DNA of 64,000 nucleotides from contig NC_087379.1 in the NCBI RefSeq assembly GCF_963675165.1, positions 3,845,442 through 3,909,441 of the forward strand, read 5' to 3'. Source of the stretch: Halichondria panicea. Lineage: Eukaryota; Porifera; Demospongiae; Suberitida; Halichondriidae. This document shows positions 21,316 through 42,909 of the stretch, one piece after another. Both the position numbers and the translations under genes were made by a program. The first letter of the stretch is position 1; each line of letters begins with the position of its first letter. The notes beneath the pieces are model-generated. The model saw only the letters and a list, made by a program, of their open reading frames with translations. It made no database searches and was not told the origin of the DNA.

Positions 21316-23692
21316 ATGGAACCGAGTAGATCTAGTCCGTCTTTAACCAAAACCAGCAGCTTTTTTGATAGCCATAATCATTCCAGGCGTCTGGTTAGTA
21401 GTAGCAGCTCTAGGACCAAGGTAGAACTGCACCAGGTGGATGTTTTGCTGCAGAAAGAAATAGGTCGTCTTGAGCGCCAACAAAATGCTGCTGTAAGTAA
21501 CATTGCCAACCATCAGCAAGCAATGAAGATGTCCTGGCGAAAGCTAGAACAGAAACGTTCACTTGAAAGTCCACTTCTGTCCAGTTCCAGAGAAAAAATT
21601 GCCTCGTCTCCCTCTCCAAGGAGAGGAATTTTTTATTCTAACACCAAGCTTCACGTTGGAGATAATGTGTGGAAGTCTGAACCATTCCCGCTCTATTCTA
21701 CCACAAGCAGCAGTCCCGTGTCTCAAGCTGTCAAAGGTATCCTTGATGGAAATGTCAGCTGTATATGTATACATGTCCTACTTCTTTAGTAGAAAAGACA
21801 ATCGTTACCTATAGGTGTTCAGTAAGCTTTAATTCATGTGCTACAGGCAATTAACCTTGCATGGTCTGTTATTACCTTATGGCTTTAGTGATTAGAATAC
21901 ATGCTAGACTAAGCTATAGATCTACCTTTTATTTGCTAAACATTCCTGGGACCAAGCCTGTATCTATATAGCTTTCTTTCACTAAAATGTGATGATAAAA
22001 AGGCAATTCATCACATACAGTCGCTGGTGACATCCACCATAGACGTGTCAATCAGTGTCCTCTACCTGCTTTACACGGGAAAATTTCATCCCCATACGTA
22101 TCAAGTCCTTACAACTTGAGGTGTGATTAGAAAGTGTGTGTGCGTGCGTGTGTCCTTGTGTTTTATTGTTTCCAAGTTTATGTCTTTGGATTATGGGGTG
22201 CCGTTTGTGTCAAAATCCAAAAACAGTCGATTTTATCAAATGGAGTGTCTACGTTATAACAGAGTCGATGTTATAAAGGTCAATGTTTAAAAAGGATACG
22301 AAGTTATGAGGCCTCGGTGCCATTTGTCATCATGCAGTTTTAAAAATTGGTCGATGTTTACACAGTCTACCTCATTATTATTGCCTTAAAACAGTCGGTC
22401 TTTTATAAACAGCAGTCGATAATTATCGGTTATAAAAGAGTCGATTTTATAAAAAGAATGGGATCGACGTTACAAAAGTGATGTTAACCATAATTATTAG
22501 TGTGCATGTACAATTATATAACTGTATAGTTTTTACTAGGATTAAGTCTAGCTAGACTAGAATTGACATTCAATGAACACGACACATGCAATTAACAACA
22601 GCATGACTTTGTACATAAGTCAGTTTCCTACGATAGCTATAAGTAAGTTTAGTACTAATTTAAGCTCTTGTATATATTTTCAATTGTTATAGGCGACAGG
22701 AACCCTTGCAACCAATTCGTACAAAGAGCATGGGCAGTCAATTTGGAGTCCCAAAACTGAGCTCTAGCCCTGTAAGTGACAACATTTTGAGTGGGCCTTT
22801 TGCCTACTACTACTATGATAAAAGCATTCCGAATGTCGACACTTGTATCAAATGCAAGGGCTTAGAGAAGAGGGCATGCAACTCACTATCAATCCTAATA
22901 GGTATACTCAGCAAAATTCATATCAGAGAGGCATGCAGGATATAATACTATATGTATCCAGTATACTGGGCAAGTGCATTTTTCGCATGCATGCAGGCAG
23001 AAGGCCTAAAATGGTAACCACAAGAAATTTGCTGAGTCTAGAATGGTCTACCCTCTTAATTCTCTTTATAGGCTTTTAGTATAATTCACTATGGTGAGGA
23101 CGCATGTATACGTTCTTTGTGTAGGGAATCAGTGTGAACGTTGCTGGTGTACATGCATGTACGTACGTACAGCTGTATGTACCTAGACATTATAATTTAC
23201 ACATTTCAGATGCTCGACCGTATACATGTAGACTATAGTTTTCAATTCTACGTATATAATAATACTGTTCATGGTTAGCCTGTCGCTGGAAGCAGCTCTG
23301 ATACCAGTGACAAAGACACACTTTTAATGGCATCCAAACTGATGGGTGTGGAAACCTCCAGCAACCGGTCGCAAAGCTTCAAGGAATTCTACTCTGCTGG
23401 AGGTACAGTACAGAGGTCTGCATCTGAAGCTACAATTCTTGTGTCTTCTGCTCTTGATCAGAGTATGAACGCTTCCAGGAAGACAGCACGAGATACAAAC
23501 ATGTGAGTTCATGGGATATATTTTTAACCTCACCTGTTACATCATTATAATTATAGTGATGAGGAGTCCACTGCTGATCAGATTCCCGCCGAGGGTGAGC
23601 TCACAATGGCCCAGATGTTCGATCAGATCAAGCACTGCAGATACATCAGACGTTATCACCCTGACGGAACTGCCCTTGAAGAATATTTCTAG
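21316..23692 (+). CDS. Unrecognised 309-residue protein
   Basis: Five exons: 21316-21736, 22021-22097, 22700-22771, 23279-23502, 23557-23692. They sum to 930 nt with consistent phases and end at TAG 23690-23692. I do not recognise the family. Residues 1-35 are rich in Ser, and the next 45 form a likely coiled coil (VDVLLQKEIGRLERQQNAAV). The middle is low-complexity Ser/Pro/Thr (SSSREKIASSPSPRRG) with RGIFYSNTKLHVGDNVWKSE. The last 50 residues are the best-ordered part: acidic DEESTADQIPAEGELTMAQ followed by MFDQIKHCRYIRRYHPDG and a C-terminal EEYF. No signal peptide or membrane segment. Shape (basic Ser/Pro spacer plus short helical tail) would suit a cytoskeletal or ciliary accessory protein, but that is only a guess. 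Confidence 0.75.
22225..22480. repeat. Degenerate short tandem repeats in an intron
   Basis: Repeated variants of 'agtcgattttataaa' and 'cgatgttataaa' occur about every 20-40 nt, partly as inverted copies. Located in intron 2 of the 309-residue gene. Probably a decayed MITE or minisatellite. Confidence 0.45.
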
Positions 23693-24189
23693 ATTGGACA
23701 TGTCCGTAAAATTAATACATGCATGGAAAAAGTTAGGAACTGTATACTTAATTCTCCATAATTATTATAATTAACGAGTAGTCGTCCTACATATGCAACA
23801 CTGACTTAATTGCATGTGTTAGGCTGTGTGTGCAACTGCGCATCATGACTGCATGCATACATGCGTGCATTGCATGTGCAGCTAGTGTTTGCATATGTAT
23901 GGAAAGTGTTAAAAAATTAGGCGTTAGTGCATAAAATAATTAAAAATATAACGAGTTGATAAATGCAGCTAAGACCATAGATAAACGAACAGAACTGTTT
24001 GTTTATCTATGCTAAGACAGAGTAATAATTATGCCTCGAGGGGTAGCCGCACGAGGGACACGGTGTCACAGGAAATAAAGTCCGGCCAGAATTCGATCGG
24101 GGAGACTAATTGCGCGCGCAGAAACGGTCCGTGCCGGACAGCGTTCGCGTCGCATTTTCTGTCTGGTGCCGCGTATATTGTCTGGGGGA

Positions 24190-24790
24190 GCAAAATGCAA
24201 GTGAAGGGGCCAGAGAAGCGTAAGGAGAAGTTCAGAATTCATGATGGCCCTCTTTACTACACGTACTCATGGTGGCAGAGAGAGGTATAGTGGATCAGAG
24301 ATGAGGGTACAAAGAAGAGGATCATAACTGCTTGTCATTCAGACAAGCTAGCTGGGCATTTAAAACCAGGGAGAAGATAAGCTGATTAATTAAGGTTGTA
24401 CACTCAGTTGTATGAAAAAGCTCATAATGAAATGCATGCATGTTATACAGGTATACTGGAATGAAATGATCAATGATGTCAAGACAACTATGTCAAGAAT
24501 TGTGATAGCTGCCAACAAGCCAATCTCACTCTTAAAAAAACGGTGTGCCTGTCAGCAGTGTCTGGCACAGGATTGTTAATGATTTGATTAGCCCACTAGA
24601 TCTAAAAGAGACACCGGACCTCGTGGGAATAAGTACATCATTACATGTACCAATGGGCAGAAGCTCTTCCACTCAAGACCAAAGAAGCAGGGAGTGTAGA
24701 TGATAGAATGTGCAAAATGCGAAGAGTGGTACCACAAGACCTGTATCACAGATCCTAGAGTGATGTGTTGTCTTCCCTCTGACTAGACTG
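24190..24790 (+). pseudogene. Internally deleted Ginger transposase remnant
   Basis: In broken frames one reads a zinc-binding integrase N-terminus (RIITACHSDKLAGHL, then VKNCDSCQQANLTLKK) and, about 170 bp later, a PHD-finger half (MIECAKCEEWYHKTC, about 24700-24745). The catalytic core normally between them is absent. Several stops and frame changes make this non-functional. It lies left of the fuller copy within the same outer element. Confidence 0.65.
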
Positions 24791-25257
24791 ATGATAACAA
24801 GTTATTAAGTATTCATGTATCTGTAATCTTCATGATTAATTTTGTAGCTAGATTTTTATTTTTAATATTCAGACTGAGAACTTCTATTGCTATTTTAATA
24901 TCTTACTCTGACTCTGTCTTTTCACTTCCTTGCTGTAAAATGAAGTTAGCCAATGGGTGGTTTGGCAGTGAATTACTTCCTATTGATAGACGGACAGTTT
25001 CTGCTAAAAGTAATCAGTTCCGACCATTTTCGCTAGTGTTTAGTGTCCGGCCGGACACATTTTTGGCCCGGTGTCATAGGATAGAACCTCCGGGCGACAG
25101 TTTCTCCCCCGGAGCCTGCGGTCTTAGGACAATGCCTCCCCCCCCCCCCGGTGGTTTCGTCCTAGGACAGAATCCCCGCCCCCAGGATATATCATCCGGG
25201 TACATGTACCCTGTCAAGGCTATAGTATAAGCGTATGTACGTGCGAGTGCATGAGAA

Positions 25258-27110
25258 ATGTATAGACTGTTAGCAATCAGAATGCCTACTCAACAAGAGT
25301 ATGAGGACATACTGCTGTACAAGACTGCTGCCAGCAATGCTGGCCAGAAGAAATACAGAGACGGGCTTTCCACTAATGACAAGAGAAGTATAAGAGACAA
25401 AGTTCAAAGATATGCTCTGCAGCAACAATGCTTATACCTGCCTGAGAAGGACAGCACTGGCATGCATAGAATGAGAAGAGTTGTGGTGAAGCAAGAGGAG
25501 AAAAGCAGGATACTAAACATGTGCCACGATGAACTGGATGGAATGCATTTTTGGAGAGACAAGACCTATGGAAAGGTATATTTATCATCATATCTTATAA
25601 AGTATAATTATATCTGTTTCATGCATGTAGGTTGCTCAGGATTTCTACTGGAAAGGCCTACATGCTGACGTCATACAGCTCTGCAAGCACTGCGACAAAT
25701 GCCAACGAACGAATCACCAACTGCAGAAGCCCAGAGCAGAACTACATCCCATCCCTGTGACAAAGGTCTGGTACAGAGTTGGTATTGACTTAGTAGGACC
25801 TCTACCTGAAACAAGCTCTGGAAACAAGTACATTATCACGCTCTCAGACTATTTCTAAGTGGCCTGAGGCTGCCCCACTCCCATCAAAATCAGCAGAAGG
25901 TGTAGCAAAATTTCTGTTTGACACATTTTGCAGGCATGGGTGGCCAAAAGTGATTCAAGACCAAGGAAGAGAGTTTGTCAACGAAATCAACACCCGACTT
26001 TTTCAGTTGACTGACATACAGCACTGCGTATCAAGTGCTTACCACCCACAAACAAATGGCCTTGATGAACGCTTCAACCAGACTCTAGTGAACACTCTCA
26101 AGAAGGTAATCGATTCTAGTACTGATGACTGGGATCAGCATCTCTCTGCTGCTCTTTATGCCTATCACATATCAAAACATGTAAAATTTTAATTATTATA
26201 TCATGCATGCTTTTATTTTTTGATTGTAGGCGTCATCAAAGTACACACCCTTTTTCTTAATGTTCAATCGCCACCCGCGGAAAGCTGTTACTTTTGATAT
26301 GGATCAACGAGATGGTGCCGACGCTATAGAAGATAGAGGAGATGCTGACCAATTGAGTGGAGAGGAGACTGAAAATGAAGAAGACGGAGAAGACATGGAT
26401 GGAATTCTCCGAAGGTTGATGGAAATTCGTGATCGCTGTCACCTCAATGCCAAGGAGAACATTGCTGCTGCACAGCAAAAACAGAAGCAGCAGTATGACA
26501 ACAAGCATAACTCTTTGAAGGTATTATTTTATATAGCAAACTTTAGCTTAATTTTTGCCATTTTTGTCGTAGAGTTATCCAGTTGGCAGCAGTGTCATGC
26601 TAAAGAATATGGCCAATTCTCATCGAATGGGAGGGAAAATGGACTGCACCTGGAAAGGTCCATATAACGCTTTCCCCAAGTACTGAGCTCCAGATAGCAC
26701 AAGTGTATAGCCCATTAATTCAATGCAATGGGCTCTGTGGTGGCTCTCCAGCAGCAAGAGGGTGCTAACAACTGCGGACTATTTAGCATTGCTGCTGCAA
26801 TCACGCTGCTATGAACGATAATGTGGATTCTCTAGTGTTTAATGAGGCCAAAATGAGAGCACATCTCATTAAGTGCTTTGAGAAGGGCAAACTCTCACGG
26901 TTCCCTCGCACAAAGAAAGCGATGCCCAAAAGACCAACACCACAAACCATTGCCATTACAATATACTGCATGTGCGAGAGACCGGACTCTTTTGAGGATA
27001 TGGTCATGTGTGACAAATTTAGTGAGTAGTATCACTATCGCTGTGCCAAAATTCGCAATGAACCAGTAGGTAATTGGTTTTGTTCTGGTTGTATCACTTT
27101 ATGATTTGTG
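25258..27110 (+). pseudogene. Ginger transposase: DDE core, C48-like protease, PHD
   Basis: Exons about 25258-25575, 25632-26180, 26230-26520, then 26570 onward, separated by short GT-AG introns. Features in order: H2C2-type zinc domain (CHDELDGMHF...CKHCDKCQ), catalytic core with Asp in GIDLVGPL, Asp in VIQDQGREF and Glu in NGLDERFNQTL. Next come an acidic linker, an SH3-like integrase C-terminal patch (YPVGSSVMLKN...WKGPY, about 26575-26667), a Ulp1/C48-like fragment (QQEGANNCGLFSIA, about 26745-26800) and a PHD finger (CMCERPDSFEDMVMCD...WFCSGC, about 26968-27095). All three core acidic residues are present, but the frame breaks after DYF near 25855. A stop follows LITLL-like text near 26812, and the PHD tryptophan before YHYRC is a stop (TAG). 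It is therefore dead. Confidence 0.8.
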
Positions 27111-28497
27111 CACTTTTGGTTATATTTATTGTACTTCTTTCTCTTGCATTGTTGTATTTATTGAGTATTGAGATCTATAACATAATAGATACAGCATCTA
27201 TTGCATCTAGTCTATGGCTGTTTACTTCGTAGCCTAGACTAGTCTTCTCAGATTACCTGTGGACTGACTTTCACCTGCACCGCAGAATGGGGGAGCTCTG
27301 GTCCTGGGGTAGGAGCTTTTGTCCTAGGACAGAAACTCCGGGGGGATGAAATATCCTAAGGACGGAACCCCCCCCCCGGAGCTACTGTCCTGGGGGAGGC
27401 CGTGTCCTGTGACACCGGACTGTATCTGCTGTGACAACGGTAAAGCTGACTGTGTGTCTGTGTCTGTGTGTCTGTTCCAGCTGTAACTGCTCAACGGTTG
27501 CAATGCGACGAAAACTAACAGCTTCTATAGGCTTCTAGCCACGTTCTCTTGGATTTTGATTGGATTTGCAAACTAAAGCTTTTTTCTCGAGTTATGGCTA
27601 GTTTGACTCACATTGAAGGCTGTTGCAGTCTCTTCAGAATCTTTCATAGCATCATCTGTCCGCACAAACTTTCTATTCAACATATGAGTTAGCCTTGCAC
27701 TAAAGCGCTAGCTTTTTGTTAGCTACAATACTCAGAAAATATCTGTTAAAACAGCTAGCTAGCTAGCAGTAGCCATTTGTGAAATTGGACACACCCTTTA
27801 ATTATTCCTGTGGATGTAATGCGCATGCGCGCTCATTCCACATGTGTGAGAAATAATATCCAAGATCCAGATCCAGATCCTCCTGGCAGAATCATCTTTG
27901 TCTTGAAGGCCTGGTAAGCCACAAAACACTATACCATAATTATAACAATAATTATAGATAACAATAATTATGCATGTACACAGGTCTTTTCTTCTTAGAT
28001 ATTATTATACACTGAACTACAGATCCTGGAAGAATCAATTTTCTTCTTTCTTGAGGTCCTAGTAAGCCACATAATACAACAATAGATGCATGTAAATATA
28101 TCTTTTCTTCTCAGTGACTTTATATAGATAAGCTAACTTTAATATTATAGAAACTAATAATTATAACACTCTAATACTTTTCAGCGAAAGCAAAAACATG
28201 GCGAGAGGCATTAGCACATGCAGCGCCAGCTTGAACACTAGTTTAATTATGAACGATCATTCGCTCTACGTGCAGAGTATAATTATAATAAAAATTATAT
28301 TACATTTTAATTAGACTATTACTACATAGCTCCTGCTCCTCTGCATGCAAGTCATCGATCTATAATAATTTTGTCTTTTTAATTACAAAATTGATATAAA
28401 ATTAATTAATGCAGAAGACGGTTGTAATAATAAGGTACTGGTGATGAATGAATGAATACAAAGTGTGAACACGAGGCTACGATTATAATTACATAGT

Positions 28498-39920
<11,423 letters not shown>

Positions 39921-40164
39921 TATAATTTCAGTCAATTAGAAGACAATACATAGTCCACGAAACTTGTGATTTCTAAAAAAATGAACATTCTGCTTGTGTT
40001 CTTGACCTTTGCACTGTCAGTAAAATAATACCTCGAAAACCACAAACTACCTGCTATAAAGGTACAAGCGCATGCGCAGCAGGTGGTACATAGGTACGTG
40101 AGTGCACCGCCACTAAATATAATGGGCATGCATATCATGCATATTATGCATGCACAGAGCTCGA
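39921..40164. other. Upstream region of IRE1
   Basis: Expected to hold the IRE1 promoter and leader. I see no TATA box or clear stress-response element (no complete CCAAT-N9-CCACG-type site). Short tandem 'tgcatatcatgcatattatg' lies near 40130. Confidence 0.3.
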
Positions 40165-40560
40165 GTTGTATGTGGTGGTCGGGTAGACCGGGAAAGCCTG
40201 TTAGTGGCCATTGTATGTGTAGCATGGTAGTTGCGTTGATAAATGTGTGTGTAGGACGGAGGGTTGGCCCAGTGTAAGTGTATGTGTGGTGGTCATGTCA
40301 TTGTGGGACCTGGAGAGCGGCTGTGGAGGAGAAGGGAACTGGGTCGAGGTTGGCCTGGTGAATTGTATGTGTGGTGGTCGTGTAGACCAGGAGAGCCTGT
40401 TAGTGGTTGTTGTGTAAGAGGAGGAGAAGGGAGCTGTTGGCTCAGTATCATTATATTATATGTGGTAGTCGTCTGGATGTTAGAGACGGCCCACTGCCAG
40501 AATATATGTGGTGGTCATAGGCCAGGATGACAGTCTGACAGACATGGTTATAACGAGTGT
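40165..40560 (+). repeat. Degenerate minisatellite-like repeat
   Basis: The word 'tatgtgtggtggtc' or close variants recurs near 40170, 40281, 40366, 40460, 40506 and 40560. Some copies are followed by 'gtagaccaggagagcctgtt'. Spacing is irregular (45-115 nt). G-rich on this strand. Confidence 0.6.
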
Positions 40561-41259
40561 GTGGTGGTCTATTTTTGGTGCAGATTCAGCTCCGGCGGGA
40601 GCAATTTCATGGTTGATGGCTAACCATCCCAAGGTGGAAGCAGGAGTCTCTCTGCCAGGCCCGTCTGGTTTGTTGTCGGGGAGCTTGGTTGAGGAAACAA
40701 AGGTCCCGTCCATAGGGGAAAGTAGGAATAGCCTCCTACCCCTGCCAGACAAGCTCTGAAGAAAAATGTTGAAGGTAAACTTTGTAGACATGACGGAATT
40801 GTTGCAGGAGGTATGGATGTCGGGCGAGGAGGAACTTCCGATGTTTCGGAATGTACTTAATGATGCCCAAAAAGAGGGCCGGTCCGACGTCATGTTGTGG
40901 TTCCAGTGTTTCGCCAGCTACGTGGCCATACTCTCATCAAAGTTCCCCTCAGCGACACCAGAGTTGTTGTCGTACATGGCAATGATCATTAAGTGTGCCC
41001 GGGATTATGAGGGAATTGCCTGGGCACAATATGATAGGAACTTCAGGAAGGCCAGCGGAAGGCCTTGTGCTGGTCACGCGTTGATCAGACCATATACACA
41101 GTGTGTTTTAATAGCAGGTGCATGGTGTGTGCCCACTGCTTGTCTGATACTCACGTGTCAACTCAGTACCCAGAAATACAAAATCAGCCATCTGGATCGG
41201 GCGGAAAAACATTCGATCGGTCCGAGCCCAGGTGCATGGTCAGTTTGAGAAAAAACTGA
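40508..41259 (+). pseudogene. Retroelement gag-like fragment
   Basis: Open text ending LPDKL is followed in the same frame by TGA and then MLKVNFVDMTELLQEVW, WFQCFASYVAILSSKFPS, LLSYMAMIIKCARDYEG and WAQYDRNFRKA. After a frame change near 41065 come DQTIYTVCFNSR and a CxxC...H-like tail (VCAHCLSDTHVS). These blocks belong to a gag-like N-terminal region common in invertebrate retroelement proteins. No polymerase or integrase follows. The internal stop and frame change make it a fragment. Confidence 0.55.
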
Positions 41260-42496
41260 GAAAGTTTGAGGGGGGACCACTCCCAAGTACTGCTGGGTCA
41301 TACAATGCGGGAGCGACGTGCAAATAATTATGATAGTTGCAAGTTTGCACACGTGTTGGAGTGCAATGGGGAGCACACAAAGGTGTCAAACTATCGTGTA
41401 TTATAATTATCATGGTGTTTATGGCCTGAACGAACAAGGAATGTGTATTAGCATAGCATCAGACCAGATGGTGGTTGTAATTATCTGCGTGTAAAAAAAA
41501 AGTTATCGGTGGATGTTATTGTTGTCTGGTCAGTTCAATGTTATTCCTGAATCGATCACATATATCCATGCATGTGATTTAAAACAGGTGCACTCGCATG
41601 AGGTATAGCCTATAGTCAGGTATAATATATATATCTGGCCGACATCAGCTGTGCTGGTCCAGCTGTCTTACCATAACTGGAGTGTAAACATGCATGGGCA
41701 GTATAGCTATAGCAGGTATTATTACCTGGCCGAGATCACGCAGTTTTGCTGGTCTCACCTAACTGGAGTTGGGGTGTCAAATTAAGTAGTAGGAATCAGA
41801 GCTGTTGTTCATTGTGGATGAACACACATATGGCTCACGTTGTTTTCATTGTACAGGTGGCTAACAGGAATGTAAGGAGTTCTCTTTAGCATATCGGCGT
41901 GGCCTACTATTTGGTAAGAAACAGGGCAGGCCTGAGGGGGCCCGCGCTCTTGCGGCTGCTAATTGTACATTATGTGCATGGCAAACAATAATTATTGGGG
42001 TTGAAATAACTGGTTGTGTCACACCAAAAGTGCCATGGAGACATCTGTCAGTGATTAATAGCCTTAATTGGCGTAATTTAAAGTAATTGGCTAGTATTTT
42101 CATCAGTCTCATTGGGAGCTCGAGTTGAAAAGTGTGAATGATAAATTATACAGTGCATCCAGCTTTGAGAGTAGATTACCACAACTGCGTGAGTAGTTGT
42201 ACTTAAATGTTAATATCTTTTGATTGGAACGAAATGGTGCTGATACCATCGTGTAGGTGAATGAATATAAGCTATACAAAAAATTCACATGAGTAGTTGG
42301 CTATCCTTAACCTGTGTGTTCACAGTGTATATAATTCATGATTTACTGGTTTTCAGGTATACTTTTGGTTAGAGTGAAGCTTAGCTTTCTAATGTTTGTA
42401 GTAAGTTTACAGGCTACATAATTTTGATACCAAGAACATCCTCTACAGTATATGCTTCATACATTCCATCATAATTATGATTCCATTGCTGAGCCT
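41260..42496. other. Intergenic, no gene recognised
   Basis: I see no conserved coding segment. Mostly AT-rich unique-looking sequence with small inverted motifs near 41640 and 41725 ('atctggccgacatcagctgt' and a similar 'cctggccgagatcacgcag'). Confidence 0.4.
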
Positions 42497-42555
42497 TAGT
42501 CTCATGAATCAGCCGCACCTTTGGTGTCCAAAGGTGCGGCTAATTCATGAGACTA
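42497..42555. mobile_element. 59-bp hairpin element with 10-bp target duplication
   Basis: TAGTCTCATGAATCAGCCGC and its near-exact reverse complement form a hairpin with a tiny loop. Exact 10-bp flanks TGCTGAGCCT at 42487-42496 and 42556-42565. Lies about 350 bp upstream of the RPL12 start. Confidence 0.85.
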
Positions 42556-42909
42556 TGCTGAGCCTAAGTAACTATTTTCTATGACAGCAGTCATTTTAAT
42601 TAACCACATACGTGGGCGTACATAACCGCCCAATAACGCCCACTCATAAGTAAGCCTCGAGGCTAGATCTCGACATGAAGATATTTTTCTTTCCTTGAAC
42701 ACGTGGATGTGAAGTGTGTGAAGTGTGTTAGGTAAGCTATCTTTTTTAATCCTTACTTTCTGCCGTAGTGTAGTGAAATTTGTTGATAGCTACGCCTTGC
42801 AGAGCAAAGTAGAAGTGCAACATATCACATTTGTGGTATTTGGTAGGGTCGAATGACTCATCCACACTCTCTTCTTCTGTTGTGTAGTATAGTGACCAAG
42901 TAAAGCAAA

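Larger units (their letters stand above)
24064..27436 (+). mobile_element. Ginger-type DNA transposon, about 3.4 kb, decayed
   Basis: Left end TGTCACAGGAAATAAAGTCC and right end (reverse complement) TGTCACAGCAGATACAGTCC match at 17 of 20 positions; the match continues two more bases into GG. The flanks are ACGG at 24060-24063 and ACGG at 27437-27440, and the uninterrupted repeat at 57.37 kb carries a single 'acggtaaagc'. So the borders and the 4-bp duplication are firm. Inside are an integrase-like DDE gene, an Ulp1-like protease remnant and a PHD finger. That content, with TGT ends and 4-bp duplications, fits the Ginger1 superfamily, DNA transposons whose transposase is related to Gypsy integrases. 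No reverse transcriptase, primer-binding site or long terminal repeat is present. GC-rich subterminal modules at 25040-25210 reappear inverted at 27270-27420. Confidence 0.85.
24031..28216 (+). repeat. 0.8-kb repeat split by a Ginger insertion
   Basis: The left 33 bp (24031-24063, 'atgcctcgaggggtagccgc') and the right 780 bp (27437-28216) together match 57336-58183 closely. The right part shares 'caatgcgacgaaaactaaca', 'ttctcgagttatggctagtt' and the end 'gcgagaggcattagcaca'. Everything between is the Ginger element. The sequence is distantly related to family A (same 'ctcgagttatg' interior and TG tract). Confidence 0.85.

Noticed and set aside
25258-26667. LTR retrotransposon (Gypsy-type integrase)
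   Set aside because: No reverse transcriptase, RNase H, primer-binding site or long terminal repeats. The borders are short inverted ends with a 4-bp duplication, which fits Ginger.
40480-40893. 137-codon minus-strand frame
   Set aside because: Antisense to the gag-like fragment, which has the recognisable motifs.
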